14,872 bases of DNA from an uncultured Bacillota bacterium (GCA_949287785.1 CASEHR010000127.1:1-14872); one strand, 5' to 3'. Positions 7,490 to 14,817 are shown, counted from the stretch's first letter. Translations and numbers: made by a program. The notes: generated by a model not told the origin, from the sequence alone.

Positions 7490-8598
7490 CAAATCAGGGT
7501 ATCGGGATCGATATATTCACCACCGAGCGCCTCAGCGACTGCTTGACAGGTAAAATGGCCATCATAAGTATTGAGTCCATTCATAAAGCCACGGTCTTCT
7601 TTTAAAGCCTTTAGCCCCTTATTAGCCAATCTTATGATATAAGGCAAAGTCGCATTGGACAGAGCCAGCGTCGATGTACGAGGAACGGCTCCCGGCATGT
7701 TCGGTACCGAATAATGATTGACACCGTATTTTTCATAAGTCGGCACATCGTGGGAAGTCGTATGATCGCATGTGGCGATACAACCACCCTGATCGATCGC
7801 GACATCGACGATCGCCGATCCTTTCTTCATCGTTTTTACCATTTCTTCCGTAACGATCTTTGGCGCTTTGGCACCGGGGATCAGGATTGCCGCGATCACC
7901 AGATCAGCCTCCCTGATGGCTTTTTTAAGGTTGTATGAATTGGAATAGACGGTATGGATCTGACCATTGGTGATCTCATCGATCTGAGCCATCCGCCTTT
8001 GATCGACTTCAAACACCTCGACATCAGCACCAAGGCCGTTAGCCATTCTCGCCGCTTCAAAGCCGACGACACCACCGCCTAAAACGACGACTTTTGCCGG
8101 ATGAACACCCGGTACGCCGCCAAGCAGGATACCGCTGCCGCCGTTGGCTTTTTGTAAGATCCAGGCACCGACCTGAACTGCCATCCGGCCCGCTACCTGT
8201 GACATCGGTGTCAAAAGCGGCAGAGAACCGTTACGATCGGTAACTGTCTCATAAGCGATAGCTGTTGTCTTCGAATCGATAAGCGCCCTGGCAAAGCTTT
8301 CATCGGCGGCAATATGCAGATAAGTGAAGACCATCTGATCATGCCGTAGGTATTTGTACTCCAGTGGCAAATACTCCTTGACCTTGACGATGAGATCCGC
8401 CTTGTGGAATACTTCATCCTTGCTTGCGATCTCGGCACCGACTTCCCGGTATTCTTCGTCAGTAAAACCGCTGCCAATTCCGGCACTTGTTTCAACGAGC
8501 ACTTCATGACCCTGATCGATCAGATCATGAGCACCGGCCGGGGTCAATGCGACCCGGTTTTCATTGTTTTTGATCTCTTTAGGTACGCCTATTATCAT
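7489..8598 (-). CDS. ald: Alanine dehydrogenase
   Basis: This 369-residue protein matches the usual full length. It catalyses the NAD-dependent reversible oxidative deamination of L-alanine to pyruvate and ammonia in the cytosol. The N terminus MIIGVPKEIKNNENRVALTP contains the substrate-binding Arg (R15). K74 in VKVKEY and H95 in YLHIAAD fit the pyruvate site. The Rossmann motif GGGVVG (174-179) is followed by the nucleotide-binding strand VEVFEVD. D269 in VAIDQGG matches the catalytic Asp, and the MPGAVPRTST segment is typical of Ald. Its AGGAGG Shine-Dalgarno lies five bases before the ATG and overlaps the TAG stop of the DUF5662 gene, so it is the last gene of the buk-ltaE-DUF5662-ald run. 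It ends at the shared terminator. No key residue appears to be missing. Confidence 0.97.
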   Translation of the reverse strand: MIIGVPKEIKNNENRVALTPAGAHDLIDQGHEVLVETSAGIGSGFTDEEYREVGAEIASKDEVFHKADLIVKVKEYLPLEYKYLRHDQMVFTYLHIAADESFARALIDSKTTAIAYETVTDRNGSLPLLTPMSQVAGRMAVQVGAWILQKANGGSGILLGGVPGVHPAKVVVLGGGVVGFEAARMANGLGADVEVFEVDQRRMAQIDEITNGQIHTVYSNSYNLKKAIREADLVIAAILIPGAKAPKIVTEEMVKTMKKGSAIVDVAIDQGGCIATCDHTTSHDVPTYEKYGVNHYSVPNMPGAVPRTSTLALSNATLPYIIRLANKGLKALKEDRGFMNGLNTYDGHFTCQAVAEALGGEYIDPDTLI

Positions 8599-8607
8599 AT
8601 TTTCCTC

Positions 8608-9129
8608 CTAAATTCTGATATCTTTTACTATATGTTCGATCGTCTTATCGAGGCCGTTGTCAGCCAGATAATTAAAAAGATGAGTCAAAAGTTCATCGGT
8701 CTTCCGATGCATCATCCGCACCTTTCTGCCGCCTTCAAAATACTCAAGAGGACTGCGGTCGGTGTAATCGCTGCCTTTATAGATCATGCTGGCAGCGACC
8801 CCATCGCAAAACATCTCTAAAGCATAACGCGTAGGCATCCTTAAGGCAATGACGCCATCAGGACTGTTGTCAAGCCAGTATTCCCAATGGTGTTTATTGC
8901 GTCCTTTATGATGCATCCAACCCATCGAATATCCTTTTTCTTCCTTCTCTTTGTCGATCGGTGAACGATAACCCTGGTAATATTTAAAACCGGTCTTAAG
9001 TTCTGAATATGAGTACTTGCTCAGATCGTGAAGCAGACCCTGTTTATAAAGATGACAGCGAAAGCATAATTTGCCGACTTTTAGCTTGTGCTTTGTGATC
9101 GTCTTTAGATGTCCGATTACTTTATTCAT
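8608..9129 (-). CDS. DUF5662 family protein (HD-like, metal-binding residues)
   Basis: This 173-residue protein of unknown function resembles the DUF5662 family. It is rich in His and Asp in an order that suggests an HD-type metal site: H14, GLLHD (H34, D35), HH at 73-74, NKHHWEYW (H80, H81) and D109. A hydrolase, possibly a phosphohydrolase, is plausible but not shown. I chose ATG 9129 over an in-frame TTG at 9174 that would overlap the aldolase gene by 26 bases and has no ribosome-binding site. ATG 9129 also lacks a proper Shine-Dalgarno (AAGG is about 14 bases away), but TATAAT lies seven bases upstream, so it may be read from a leaderless transcript as well as by read-through from the aldolase gene, which stops 19 bases upstream. 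Its own stop overlaps the ald Shine-Dalgarno. Confidence 0.8.
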   Translation of the reverse strand: MNKVIGHLKTITKHKLKVGKLCFRCHLYKQGLLHDLSKYSYSELKTGFKYYQGYRSPIDKEKEEKGYSMGWMHHKGRNKHHWEYWLDNSPDGVIALRMPTRYALEMFCDGVAASMIYKGSDYTDRSPLEYFEGGRKVRMMHRKTDELLTHLFNYLADNGLDKTIEHIVKDIRI

Positions 9130-9136
9130 GGTGTGT

Positions 9137-9142
9137 ATTATA
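9137..9142 (-). promoter_or_regulatory. Consensus -10 element giving a possible leaderless start for the DUF5662 gene
   Basis: A perfect TATAAT on the minus strand ends seven bases before the ATG at 9129. Only a weak -35 is visible: TTGCCA at a short 14-base spacing, within the end of the aldolase gene. If used, the RNA would begin at or immediately before the start codon. Confidence 0.45.
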
Positions 9143-9148
9143 ACCTTT

Positions 9149-10177
9149 TTACAGCATGGCAATGAGCTGATCAACGCTTTCCTCAGTCGTCGACCAGCTG
9201 GTCACCAAACGGATTATCGTCCTTGATGCATCGACTTTCTCCCAGAAACTGAAGCTGATATTCCTTTCCAGTTCCTTCATCTTCCGATCATCGACTTCAA
9301 CAAAGATCTGATTGGTCGGATTGTCAAATACGATCTTATACCCCTTACTCTTTAAAGCGGCTCTGATCTTGTCGGCATAGATGATCGCTGATCCGGCAAT
9401 ATCCAGGTAAAGACCATCCTCGAAAAAAGCTAAGAATTGCACCCCTAAGATCCGTCCTTTGGCCAAAAGAGCACCCCTTTGCTTGATGAGGGTGAAAAGA
9501 TGTGGAATACGCCCGCTTTTTACCACCAGCGCTTCTCCAAACAGTGATCCGCATTTCGTACCACCGATATAAAAGGCATCGCAAAGTTTCGCCAGATCCT
9601 TCAATGACACATCATTCTCTTTACACGCCAGTGCATAAGCCAAACGAGCACCGTCGATATAAAGTGCCAGTCCGTAGTGATCACATACCTCCCTGATCGC
9701 AATGAGTTCGTCTTTGCTGTAAAGAGTACCAAACTCCGTCGGCTGTGACAAATATACCATACCCGGTCTGACCATGTGATCACTGTTACCGTCATGATAA
9801 AAATCATCACAATACCGTCTGATCGCCAAAGCATCGATCTTGCCGTTTTGATTTCCGATCGTCAACACCTTGTGACCGCCGTTTTCGATCGCACCGGCTT
9901 CATGAACATTGATATGACCGCTGTCAGGACTGATGACTCCTTCATAGGGTCTTAAAAGACTATCGATGACGACTTTATTGGTTTGCGTCCCGCCGACCAG
10001 AAAAAAGACATCAAGGTCGTCGTTTCCGCAAGCCTTTCTGATGAGCTCAGCCGCTTTTTGCGTATACGGATCACTCCCGTAACCCGCAGTCTTCAGATCG
10101 TTGGTCCTGATAAGTTTATCAATGATCTTCGGATGAGCGCCTTCTTGATAATCTGATGCAAATGCAAGTTTTTCCAT
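9149..10177 (-). CDS. ltaE: Low-specificity L-threonine aldolase family, PLP-dependent
   Basis: This 342-residue fold-type I PLP enzyme is of the usual length. The family reaction is cleavage of L-threonine or L-allo-threonine to glycine and acetaldehyde in the cytosol. Visible features are the substrate-side H88/H92 region (GHINVHEAGAIE), D175 in YIDGARL for the pyridine nitrogen, and K208 in YIGGTKCG for the Schiff base. An early DYQEGAHP segment replaces the SDT(V/M) start of classical LtaE, which fits the shorter clostridial-type threonine aldolases. Side-chain specificity cannot be read from sequence, and another beta-elimination or aldol reaction is possible. The ribosome-binding site AGGAGAGG overlaps the TAG stop of butyrate kinase, with a nine-base gap, so the two genes are co-transcribed and probably coupled. 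Confidence 0.88.
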   Translation of the reverse strand: MEKLAFASDYQEGAHPKIIDKLIRTNDLKTAGYGSDPYTQKAAELIRKACGNDDLDVFFLVGGTQTNKVVIDSLLRPYEGVISPDSGHINVHEAGAIENGGHKVLTIGNQNGKIDALAIRRYCDDFYHDGNSDHMVRPGMVYLSQPTEFGTLYSKDELIAIREVCDHYGLALYIDGARLAYALACKENDVSLKDLAKLCDAFYIGGTKCGSLFGEALVVKSGRIPHLFTLIKQRGALLAKGRILGVQFLAFFEDGLYLDIAGSAIIYADKIRAALKSKGYKIVFDNPTNQIFVEVDDRKMKELERNISFSFWEKVDASRTIIRLVTSWSTTEESVDQLIAML

Positions 10178-10186
10178 AATCCTCTC

Positions 10187-11287
10187 CTATTCAAATCCGA
10201 AGCCGTCAAAGACGGGTCTGCCATCATAATGCAAGGCTTCGATCTCACCTTTTAAAACAGCCAGGGCATTGTCAGCCAGTGCTTTTTGTTCGTACTCACC
10301 AGCATACACGCTTATCGGGGCAATGAAACCACAGCGTTCTTCGATCCCATGCAATATATCATCAAAGCGCATCAAACCGCCCGTCAGAATGATGCCGTCG
10401 ACATGACCTTTTAAGACCGTTGCCATACTGCCGATGACCTTAGCGATCTGATAGATCATTGCCTGCCATACCAACGTCGCTTCTTTATCACCGGCCAAGA
10501 CCAAATCATGGACCTTATCAGCATTGGAAGTACCGAAATAACTGGTGAAACCACCCGCAACACTGCACAGGTCACGCATCTTTTGCCTTGATTCATCCCA
10601 CAGGTGATCAACGACATCGGTAACGGCTAAAGAACCCATCCTGGTCGGCGTCAAAGGACCATCGCCACCACTGCCATCATTGGAATCGATCATTCTGCCT
10701 AAGTGATGAGCGGTGATCGTGATCCCGCCATCGATATGCGCGACGATGAGATCCAATTCTTCATACCGTCTGCCGATCTTTTTGGCATAAAGCCTGGCAA
10801 CCGCTTTTTGGTTCAGTGCGTGATTGATCGCTCTTCTGTAGACTCCTTTGATACCGGTGATCCTGGCCAGATCACAGAATTCATCGACGACGGTCGGATC
10901 GGACATCAATAGTCGACCACCGAAACGATCTTTGATGATCTTGCCCATCTGCACGCCCAGCATCGACGAGTGATACAGCCCACCTTTTGCTTCTCTGGTA
11001 TCGGCGATCAGCAGATCATCGACTTCATAAGTTCCGCTTTTTAAAGAATAACTGGCTCCTCCACGACATGCCACAGCATCAAGACCATCAAGATCGATCT
11101 CACCCTTTTCGATAAGCTCATCGATCACCCGCATCCGAAAAGGCAACTGATCATTGATCGTTTCGAACTGTTTAAGAACAGACGAATCATGGAAGAAATC
11201 ACCCGCAAATACCTCTTTATCATCATCATAAAGTGATAATTTGGTACTGGTCGAACCGGGATTGATAACGAATATTTTAAAAGACAA
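10187..11287 (-). CDS. buk: Butyrate kinase
   Basis: This 366-residue acetokinase-family enzyme (ASKHA fold) is close to the usual 355-360. It makes ATP and butyrate from butyryl phosphate, or acts on branched acyl phosphates. The N-terminal phosphate motif is INPGSTSTK (8-16). RAINHALNQKAVARLYA (152-168) and DSNDGSGGDGPLTPTRMGSL (201-220) are butyrate-kinase blocks that acetate kinases lack. The VAHxGGG loop reads AHIDGG here (D186 in place of the usual first Gly), which is worth noting but may be a subgroup variant. The start is TTG at 11287 with AAAGGAG seven bases before it; no ATG is available nearby. A phosphotransbutyrylase gene, the common neighbour, is absent. The start codon and ribosome-binding site lie within a hairpin at 11283-11309. 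It is the first gene of the run that ends with ald. Confidence 0.93.
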   Translation of the reverse strand: MSFKIFVINPGSTSTKLSLYDDDKEVFAGDFFHDSSVLKQFETINDQLPFRMRVIDELIEKGEIDLDGLDAVACRGGASYSLKSGTYEVDDLLIADTREAKGGLYHSSMLGVQMGKIIKDRFGGRLLMSDPTVVDEFCDLARITGIKGVYRRAINHALNQKAVARLYAKKIGRRYEELDLIVAHIDGGITITAHHLGRMIDSNDGSGGDGPLTPTRMGSLAVTDVVDHLWDESRQKMRDLCSVAGGFTSYFGTSNADKVHDLVLAGDKEATLVWQAMIYQIAKVIGSMATVLKGHVDGIILTGGLMRFDDILHGIEERCGFIAPISVYAGEYEQKALADNALAVLKGEIEALHYDGRPVFDGFGFE

Positions 11288-11309
11288 GTGTTATCTCCTT
11301 TCACTTGTC
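11283..11309 (-). promoter_or_regulatory. Hairpin enclosing the buk ribosome-binding site and TTG start
   Basis: In the mRNA sense, GGACAAGTG and CACTTGTC form an eight-base perfect stem (11302-11309 with 11283-11290) around an 11-base loop that holds AAAGGAG. The TTG start codon is inside the 3' arm. The predicted transcription start (11307-11310) puts the 5' arm at the very end of the RNA. This could stabilise the mRNA or tune translation. Four T follow the stem, too few for a convincing terminator. Confidence 0.5.
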
Positions 11310-11313
11310 CTCT

Positions 11314-11348
11314 ATTATACTACTGTTAAATGATGGTCTTGGTGTCAA
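11314..11348 (-). promoter_or_regulatory. Candidate buk operon promoter
   Basis: A perfect TATAAT lies on the minus strand (complement of 11314-11319), about 20 bases upstream of the expected leader. A perfect TTGACA (complement of 11343-11348) is present but 23 bases away rather than about 17. Either the -10 works with a poor -35, or the promoter needs an activator. The rest of the gap up to 11462 shows short inverted repeats only. Confidence 0.5.
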
Positions 11349-11440
11349 ATGGAAAATAGATGCTATAAAAACCATATCATAGCCACTCATAACCGATCGA
11401 AAGACAACGATCAGCCTGAGCTGTCTATATGATCCTATAA

Positions 11441-11464
11441 AGCCCTTGCGTGAAAACGAAGGCT
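11441..11464 (-). terminator. Weak candidate terminator after the 140-residue protein gene
   Basis: AGCC/GGCT, TT/AA and CG/GC arms (11441-11450 with 11457-11464) form a bulged stem around a six-base TGAAAA loop that begins within the TAG stop. On the minus strand it is followed only by TTTAT, so termination may be inefficient. It is the only hairpin immediately after this gene. Confidence 0.35.
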
Positions 11465-11885
11465 AGGCAAGATATGACTGCAGTTGCCTTTTGATGTCCT
11501 TTACCATCCTGATCGCTTCTTCGACCTGTGCTTTGGCATCCTGGATCTTTTGTTGGACGATAAAGTCGGTAAAGAAATTGTCAAAGACATAATCAGCGAT
11601 CGTCAGAAAACCACCGATATCAAGTCTCAGATCAAGATTTTTATCGACATCGAGCAGTTCCTCCTTAAGATCGACCAAAGCATCTTTGGCTTCCTCGATA
11701 GCACTTTGCGCATCATTGATCTTTCCGTGCTTGATCATCGTTGAAAACAAACCGCCGCCAAACATATCGAACAAACCCCAGCCACCAGCTGATGACAGGC
11801 TGTTATAGGCCTCATGCAGACGGTCTAAGGCGACATCAGACGCCTCGATCGCCTCTATAATCTCTTCCCGATAATAAACTTCCAT
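11463..11885 (-). CDS. Conserved-looking helical protein of unknown function
   Basis: This 140-residue soluble protein is not one I recognise. Residues 6-28 and 56-83 are amphipathic helices, and the C-terminal 30 residues form another (KIQDAKAQVEEAIRMVKDIK). A glycine-rich turn, GGWGLFDMFGGGLFSTMIKHGK (about 34-55), separates the first two. The segment FLTIADYVFDNFFTDFIVQ (about 93-111) is aromatic and could contact membrane or a partner. There is no signal peptide and no obvious catalytic motif. It starts one base after the patatin-like gene stops, with only a weak GGGA ribosome-binding site nine bases upstream, so it is probably coupled to the patatin gene. That placement is the only clue to function. 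The high helix content and Gly-rich loop suggest a small structural or regulatory protein. Confidence 0.75.
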   Translation of the reverse strand: MEVYYREEIIEAIEASDVALDRLHEAYNSLSSAGGWGLFDMFGGGLFSTMIKHGKINDAQSAIEEAKDALVDLKEELLDVDKNLDLRLDIGGFLTIADYVFDNFFTDFIVQQKIQDAKAQVEEAIRMVKDIKRQLQSYLA

Positions 11886-11886
11886 C

Positions 11887-12726
11887 TTATATTCCCAAAT
11901 ACTCCTTCAATCCTGCAAAACTGGCTTCAGCATCTTTTCTGCCCAGCGCATAAGCATCTTTCAGCACTTCAATATCCTTTTCAAGACGACCGACAGCGAG
12001 TGGTTCACTCGGACCGATCGTATAGACGATGCCGAGTTTTCTCAAGATCTCCAAACGGTCACATTGCTCGTTATAGAGCTTGTTGGTCATCGCCAAAACA
12101 TCGACAAAAGCCGGATAGTTACGATAGAACCTTTCGATGATCGCTTTAGGATAATCCATCTCCTTGCGATAATCATCATCTCTGGTCCTGAGGACGACGA
12201 TTTTCCCGTAGCCATCATCGATAGCTCGATCAAAGGGGATCTTGTCCGCGCAGCCTCCGTCAAGATATGGCACTCCGTCAATCATGACCGGATCGGAAAT
12301 GAAAGGCATTGAAGCACTGGCTTTGACAGCAGCAAAGATATCGCAATGCCCTTTTTCAAAATAAGCCGCTTTACCGGTCTCGCAATTGGTCGCTACCGCA
12401 ATGAAACGCTGATCCGAATTATTGAAAGCATCAAAATCAAAAGGATATTCTACGATCGCTTCATCGAACAGAAAGTTAAGATTAACTATCTTCTTCTGCA
12501 ATATCTTGACCTCATTGATATATCTTCTGTCATGCCGATGGCCGATGTTGATCTGTGCTGAGCGGCCGATCTGCCTTGACAGGTAATTGATCCCATTCAG
12601 CGCGCCCGCCGACACACCGATGACGCACTCAAAATACATATCATTTTCCATGAGGAAATCCAAGATCCCCTCTTCATATACTCCTCGGAAAGCTCCGCCT
12701 TCCAAAACTAAACAACCGTTGATCAC
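11887..12726 (-). CDS. Patatin-like phospholipase
   Basis: This 279-residue alpha/beta hydrolase-like protein has the full patatin dyad. The glycine-rich oxyanion motif GGAFRG lies at residues 10-15, the nucleophile elbow GVSAG has S39, and the DGG motif has D156. The ASASMPF segment (about 136-142) and YLDGG context are typical. It is predicted to hydrolyse ester bonds of phospholipids or other acyl lipids in the cytoplasm or at the inner membrane face; the physiological substrate is unknown. It has no signal peptide or membrane segment. The start is GTG 12726. An in-frame stop 10-12 bases upstream and the essential GGAFRG motif right at the N terminus leave no other choice. AGGTGA is 12 bases away, which is long for a Shine-Dalgarno, while a TGATAGAAT extended -10 ends six bases before GTG. 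It follows the DUF3784 gene by 16 bases. Confidence 0.92.
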   Translation of the reverse strand: MINGCLVLEGGAFRGVYEEGILDFLMENDMYFECVIGVSAGALNGINYLSRQIGRSAQINIGHRHDRRYINEVKILQKKIVNLNFLFDEAIVEYPFDFDAFNNSDQRFIAVATNCETGKAAYFEKGHCDIFAAVKASASMPFISDPVMIDGVPYLDGGCADKIPFDRAIDDGYGKIVVLRTRDDDYRKEMDYPKAIIERFYRNYPAFVDVLAMTNKLYNEQCDRLEILRKLGIVYTIGPSEPLAVGRLEKDIEVLKDAYALGRKDAEASFAGLKEYLGI

Positions 12727-12732
12727 AAAGGT

Positions 12733-12741
12733 ATTCTATCA
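12733..12741 (-). promoter_or_regulatory. Extended -10-like element before the patatin-like gene
   Basis: TGATAGAAT on the minus strand (TGn plus TAGAAT, five of six consensus) ends six bases before the GTG start. It lies directly after the upstream stop codon. No good -35 is seen. It would give a leaderless mRNA if active. Confidence 0.4.
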
Positions 12742-12742
12742 C

Positions 12743-13462
12743 CTAACGCTCTTCAATACCAGCCAGATAGTCCGCAAGATCATTGACCTTCGCCAACGTA
12801 TCACCATAGACGATATAGATCTTGCCGCACTTCATGACAAGATAGGCTTCACATTCCGTGTAGGCATACAGATAATAGTTACCGAATTCATCGTTTGCGA
12901 AATGGCCGGCCCGGATCTTCATATTATCGAAACCATTGGTCTTTCTTCCATGATCCACATCATCATTGATATAATACGCATCGATCTTTGCGGTATTGAC
13001 ACTCATATCATATGATCCGCCTGCAAAAACGATCGCATCTTCTTTGATCGTGATCTTTATTTCGCCGGTGAACAACAACCTATAAGTTGCTATTACAACA
13101 GCGATAATGATGAAAAGACCGATCACCTTATAAAGCGTATGTGACTTATGATCATATTCTCTTTTGCCGATATCATTTAAGATATACCGCTGACCGAAAA
13201 CGATAAAACCCAAGGTAAACGCCATCAGAATGATCGCTGCATAGCCGGTATACCGGCTTCCAAAAGCCGCCATCAAAAACGTGATAGCTGCAATAAAGAC
13301 GATCACAGCGAAGATCCGGGTCAGTTTCCTTGTGTCGACCTTCGCTTTTTCTTTTTCGGACATCGTATTGTAACCGGCGATCAGAAAAGCACCTTTGCCA
13401 TAAAAAAGAGCGACACTCAAGAGAAGACACAAAATACCGATAACACAAATAAAGATCCGCAT
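12743..13462 (-). CDS. DUF3784-type membrane protein with PH-like C-terminal domain
   Basis: This 239-residue membrane protein has four hydrophobic segments at about residues 2-21, 50-67, 72-91 and 112-130. The N-terminal region with GKGAFLIAGYNTMSEKEKAK (22-41) resembles DUF3784 proteins of Bacillota. From about residue 134 a soluble beta-rich domain follows, with regular strands such as IKITIKEDAIVF, NYYLYAYTECEAYLVM and KIYIVYGD and a final helix, which looks like a bacterial PH-type fold. Function is unknown. I prefer ATG 13462, which overlaps the previous TGA by one base and has AAGGA seven bases upstream. GTG 13465 (one codon longer) is possible but has a four-base spacing. The overlap implies coupling to the secreted protein upstream, and the pair may form one membrane complex. 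Confidence 0.8.
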   Translation of the reverse strand: MRIFICVIGILCLLLSVALFYGKGAFLIAGYNTMSEKEKAKVDTRKLTRIFAVIVFIAAITFLMAAFGSRYTGYAAIILMAFTLGFIVFGQRYILNDIGKREYDHKSHTLYKVIGLFIIIAVVIATYRLLFTGEIKITIKEDAIVFAGGSYDMSVNTAKIDAYYINDDVDHGRKTNGFDNMKIRAGHFANDEFGNYYLYAYTECEAYLVMKCGKIYIVYGDTLAKVNDLADYLAGIEER

Positions 13463-14811
13463 CACTTTTTCCTTTTGACCACAAAGAGAATGATACCGAT
13501 GACGACGACGATACCGCCGATCAGAAACGGTTCAATATCATAAAGTTCGGCAGTTGATTTCGGATCACTTACATCCGAAAGGCTGAAACTCAGTTCACCG
13601 TCTTTCAGGTGATCATAACTGATAGTGTATCCATCATCGGTCTTTGTATAACCTTCATCATCAAAGACAAGATACATATCGGTCTTTATATCGATCATCA
13701 ATGATCTGACATCCGCCCAGGCTTCAGCAGGCGATAAGAGGTAGTGATATGTATAGACATCTTCATCATAGCTCATATCCTTATCCGGATAGATCGGCAC
13801 ACTTATCTTATTGACAACACTGCTTCCGGCTTTGATATCCAAGGTATAGTCATACCATCGCATCATATAGTTCTGACCGTTATCCATAAACAGGTCACTG
13901 ACGATATTGCCTGATGCATCTACTTGATACATCATCATACCAAAACAATAATTATACCAGTCGACATCACGCATATCCGTGTTTTTCTCTGCCTGTATCA
14001 TCGACCAGAAAGTATCCTCTTTCACTTCGATCAGTTCAGCTGAACCGGGGATCGTCCGATCACACGACAGATCATCATAAAACTGCCACTTAAGCATCTT
14101 TAACGGTTCACCGATCACATAGACATCGATCACATCTTCGTGATCATCGATAAAGACACCGGCTTCCATCATGTCATCTTCAGCGCTTACTTTATTGAGC
14201 CCATTTATGTAGATGATCCGATCATCAGTCTTCGTAATAGCAAATGATGCCGCCGAAATATCACCTTCACCTTCATCTTTCAGATGATAGGTGTATCTAG
14301 TGACAAGACTGTTCTCATCGATCTTATACCGGTCATCCCTTAAAGGTTCATCGCTGAAGACCGCCAGATCTTCTTCTTCATAATTATAAGGGTCAAAGTC
14401 AAAGGAATAACGCAATTCTGTACATACCTTCTTACCGTCGATGTAGACACCATGATCATCAAGATCGTTCAAGTTAAATTCTTCAGCCAAGTAATAGGGT
14501 GGAATATTCCCGATCGGAAACAGTAAGCGCATGCTGATATCTTCTGCACTCGGATTATTAAAGCTGTATTCCACTTCGATATGACTATCATATGTCTTAA
14601 GTTCTTCTTCGCTTGTAAAAATATCCGGTACATCAAAGATCTTAAAAGTAAGTATCTCTTTCTCCAGGACCACCGGTATATCCTCATCACCATAATAAAC
14701 AACTCGACCGTTCCGATTGCCTGTATAGTGAAGAAGCGCTGAATTAGCTCTTGTATCAACAGCCAATATGACAAAGATGATCATTGATATCATGCATATA
14801 CGCTTTATCAT
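13462..14811 (-). CDS. Secreted, C-terminally membrane-anchored protein of unknown function
   Basis: This 449-residue protein is one I cannot assign. It has a signal peptide (positive MIKR, a hydrophobic stretch to about residue 18, then a plausible cleavage near ANSA at 22-25). A very acidic, Tyr- and Asp-rich extracytoplasmic region follows, with predicted beta-strand character. The protein ends in a transmembrane helix (about 428-445) and a KRKK stop-transfer tail, so most of it should lie outside the cell, anchored at the C terminus. There is no LPxTG sorting motif, protease motif or lipobox. The ATG has no Shine-Dalgarno and sits six bases after an extended TATAAT. Its stop overlaps the start of the DUF3784 membrane protein (TGATG), which suggests that the two cooperate at the membrane. 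A sensor, surface-binding or envelope-homeostasis role is conceivable but not supported by motifs. Confidence 0.82.
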   Translation of the reverse strand: MIKRICMISMIIFVILAVDTRANSALLHYTGNRNGRVVYYGDEDIPVVLEKEILTFKIFDVPDIFTSEEELKTYDSHIEVEYSFNNPSAEDISMRLLFPIGNIPPYYLAEEFNLNDLDDHGVYIDGKKVCTELRYSFDFDPYNYEEEDLAVFSDEPLRDDRYKIDENSLVTRYTYHLKDEGEGDISAASFAITKTDDRIIYINGLNKVSAEDDMMEAGVFIDDHEDVIDVYVIGEPLKMLKWQFYDDLSCDRTIPGSAELIEVKEDTFWSMIQAEKNTDMRDVDWYNYCFGMMMYQVDASGNIVSDLFMDNGQNYMMRWYDYTLDIKAGSSVVNKISVPIYPDKDMSYDEDVYTYHYLLSPAEAWADVRSLMIDIKTDMYLVFDDEGYTKTDDGYTISYDHLKDGELSFSLSDVSDPKSTAELYDIEPFLIGGIVVVIGIILFVVKRKK

Positions 14812-14817
14812 ACTCAG

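Noticed and set aside
9130..9174. TTG start at 9174 for the DUF5662 protein
   Set aside because: It overlaps the aldolase gene, lacks a ribosome-binding site and adds residues unlike the conserved start.
10187..11287. Acetate kinase identity for the acyl kinase
   Set aside because: The length and the RAINHALNQKAVAR and DSNDGSGGDGP blocks belong to butyrate kinases and not to the roughly 400-residue acetate kinases.
11349..11440. Small RNA or riboswitch in the gap upstream of buk
   Set aside because: Only short inverted repeats (for example GCTAT/ATAGC and CAGC/GCTG) are visible. There is no recognisable riboswitch or T-box core, and the predicted leader starts downstream of this region.
13173..13484. 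103-codon minus-strand frame overlapping the DUF3784 gene
   Set aside because: It is an out-of-frame shadow of the membrane protein. Hydrophobic segments and the PH-like domain support the other frame.
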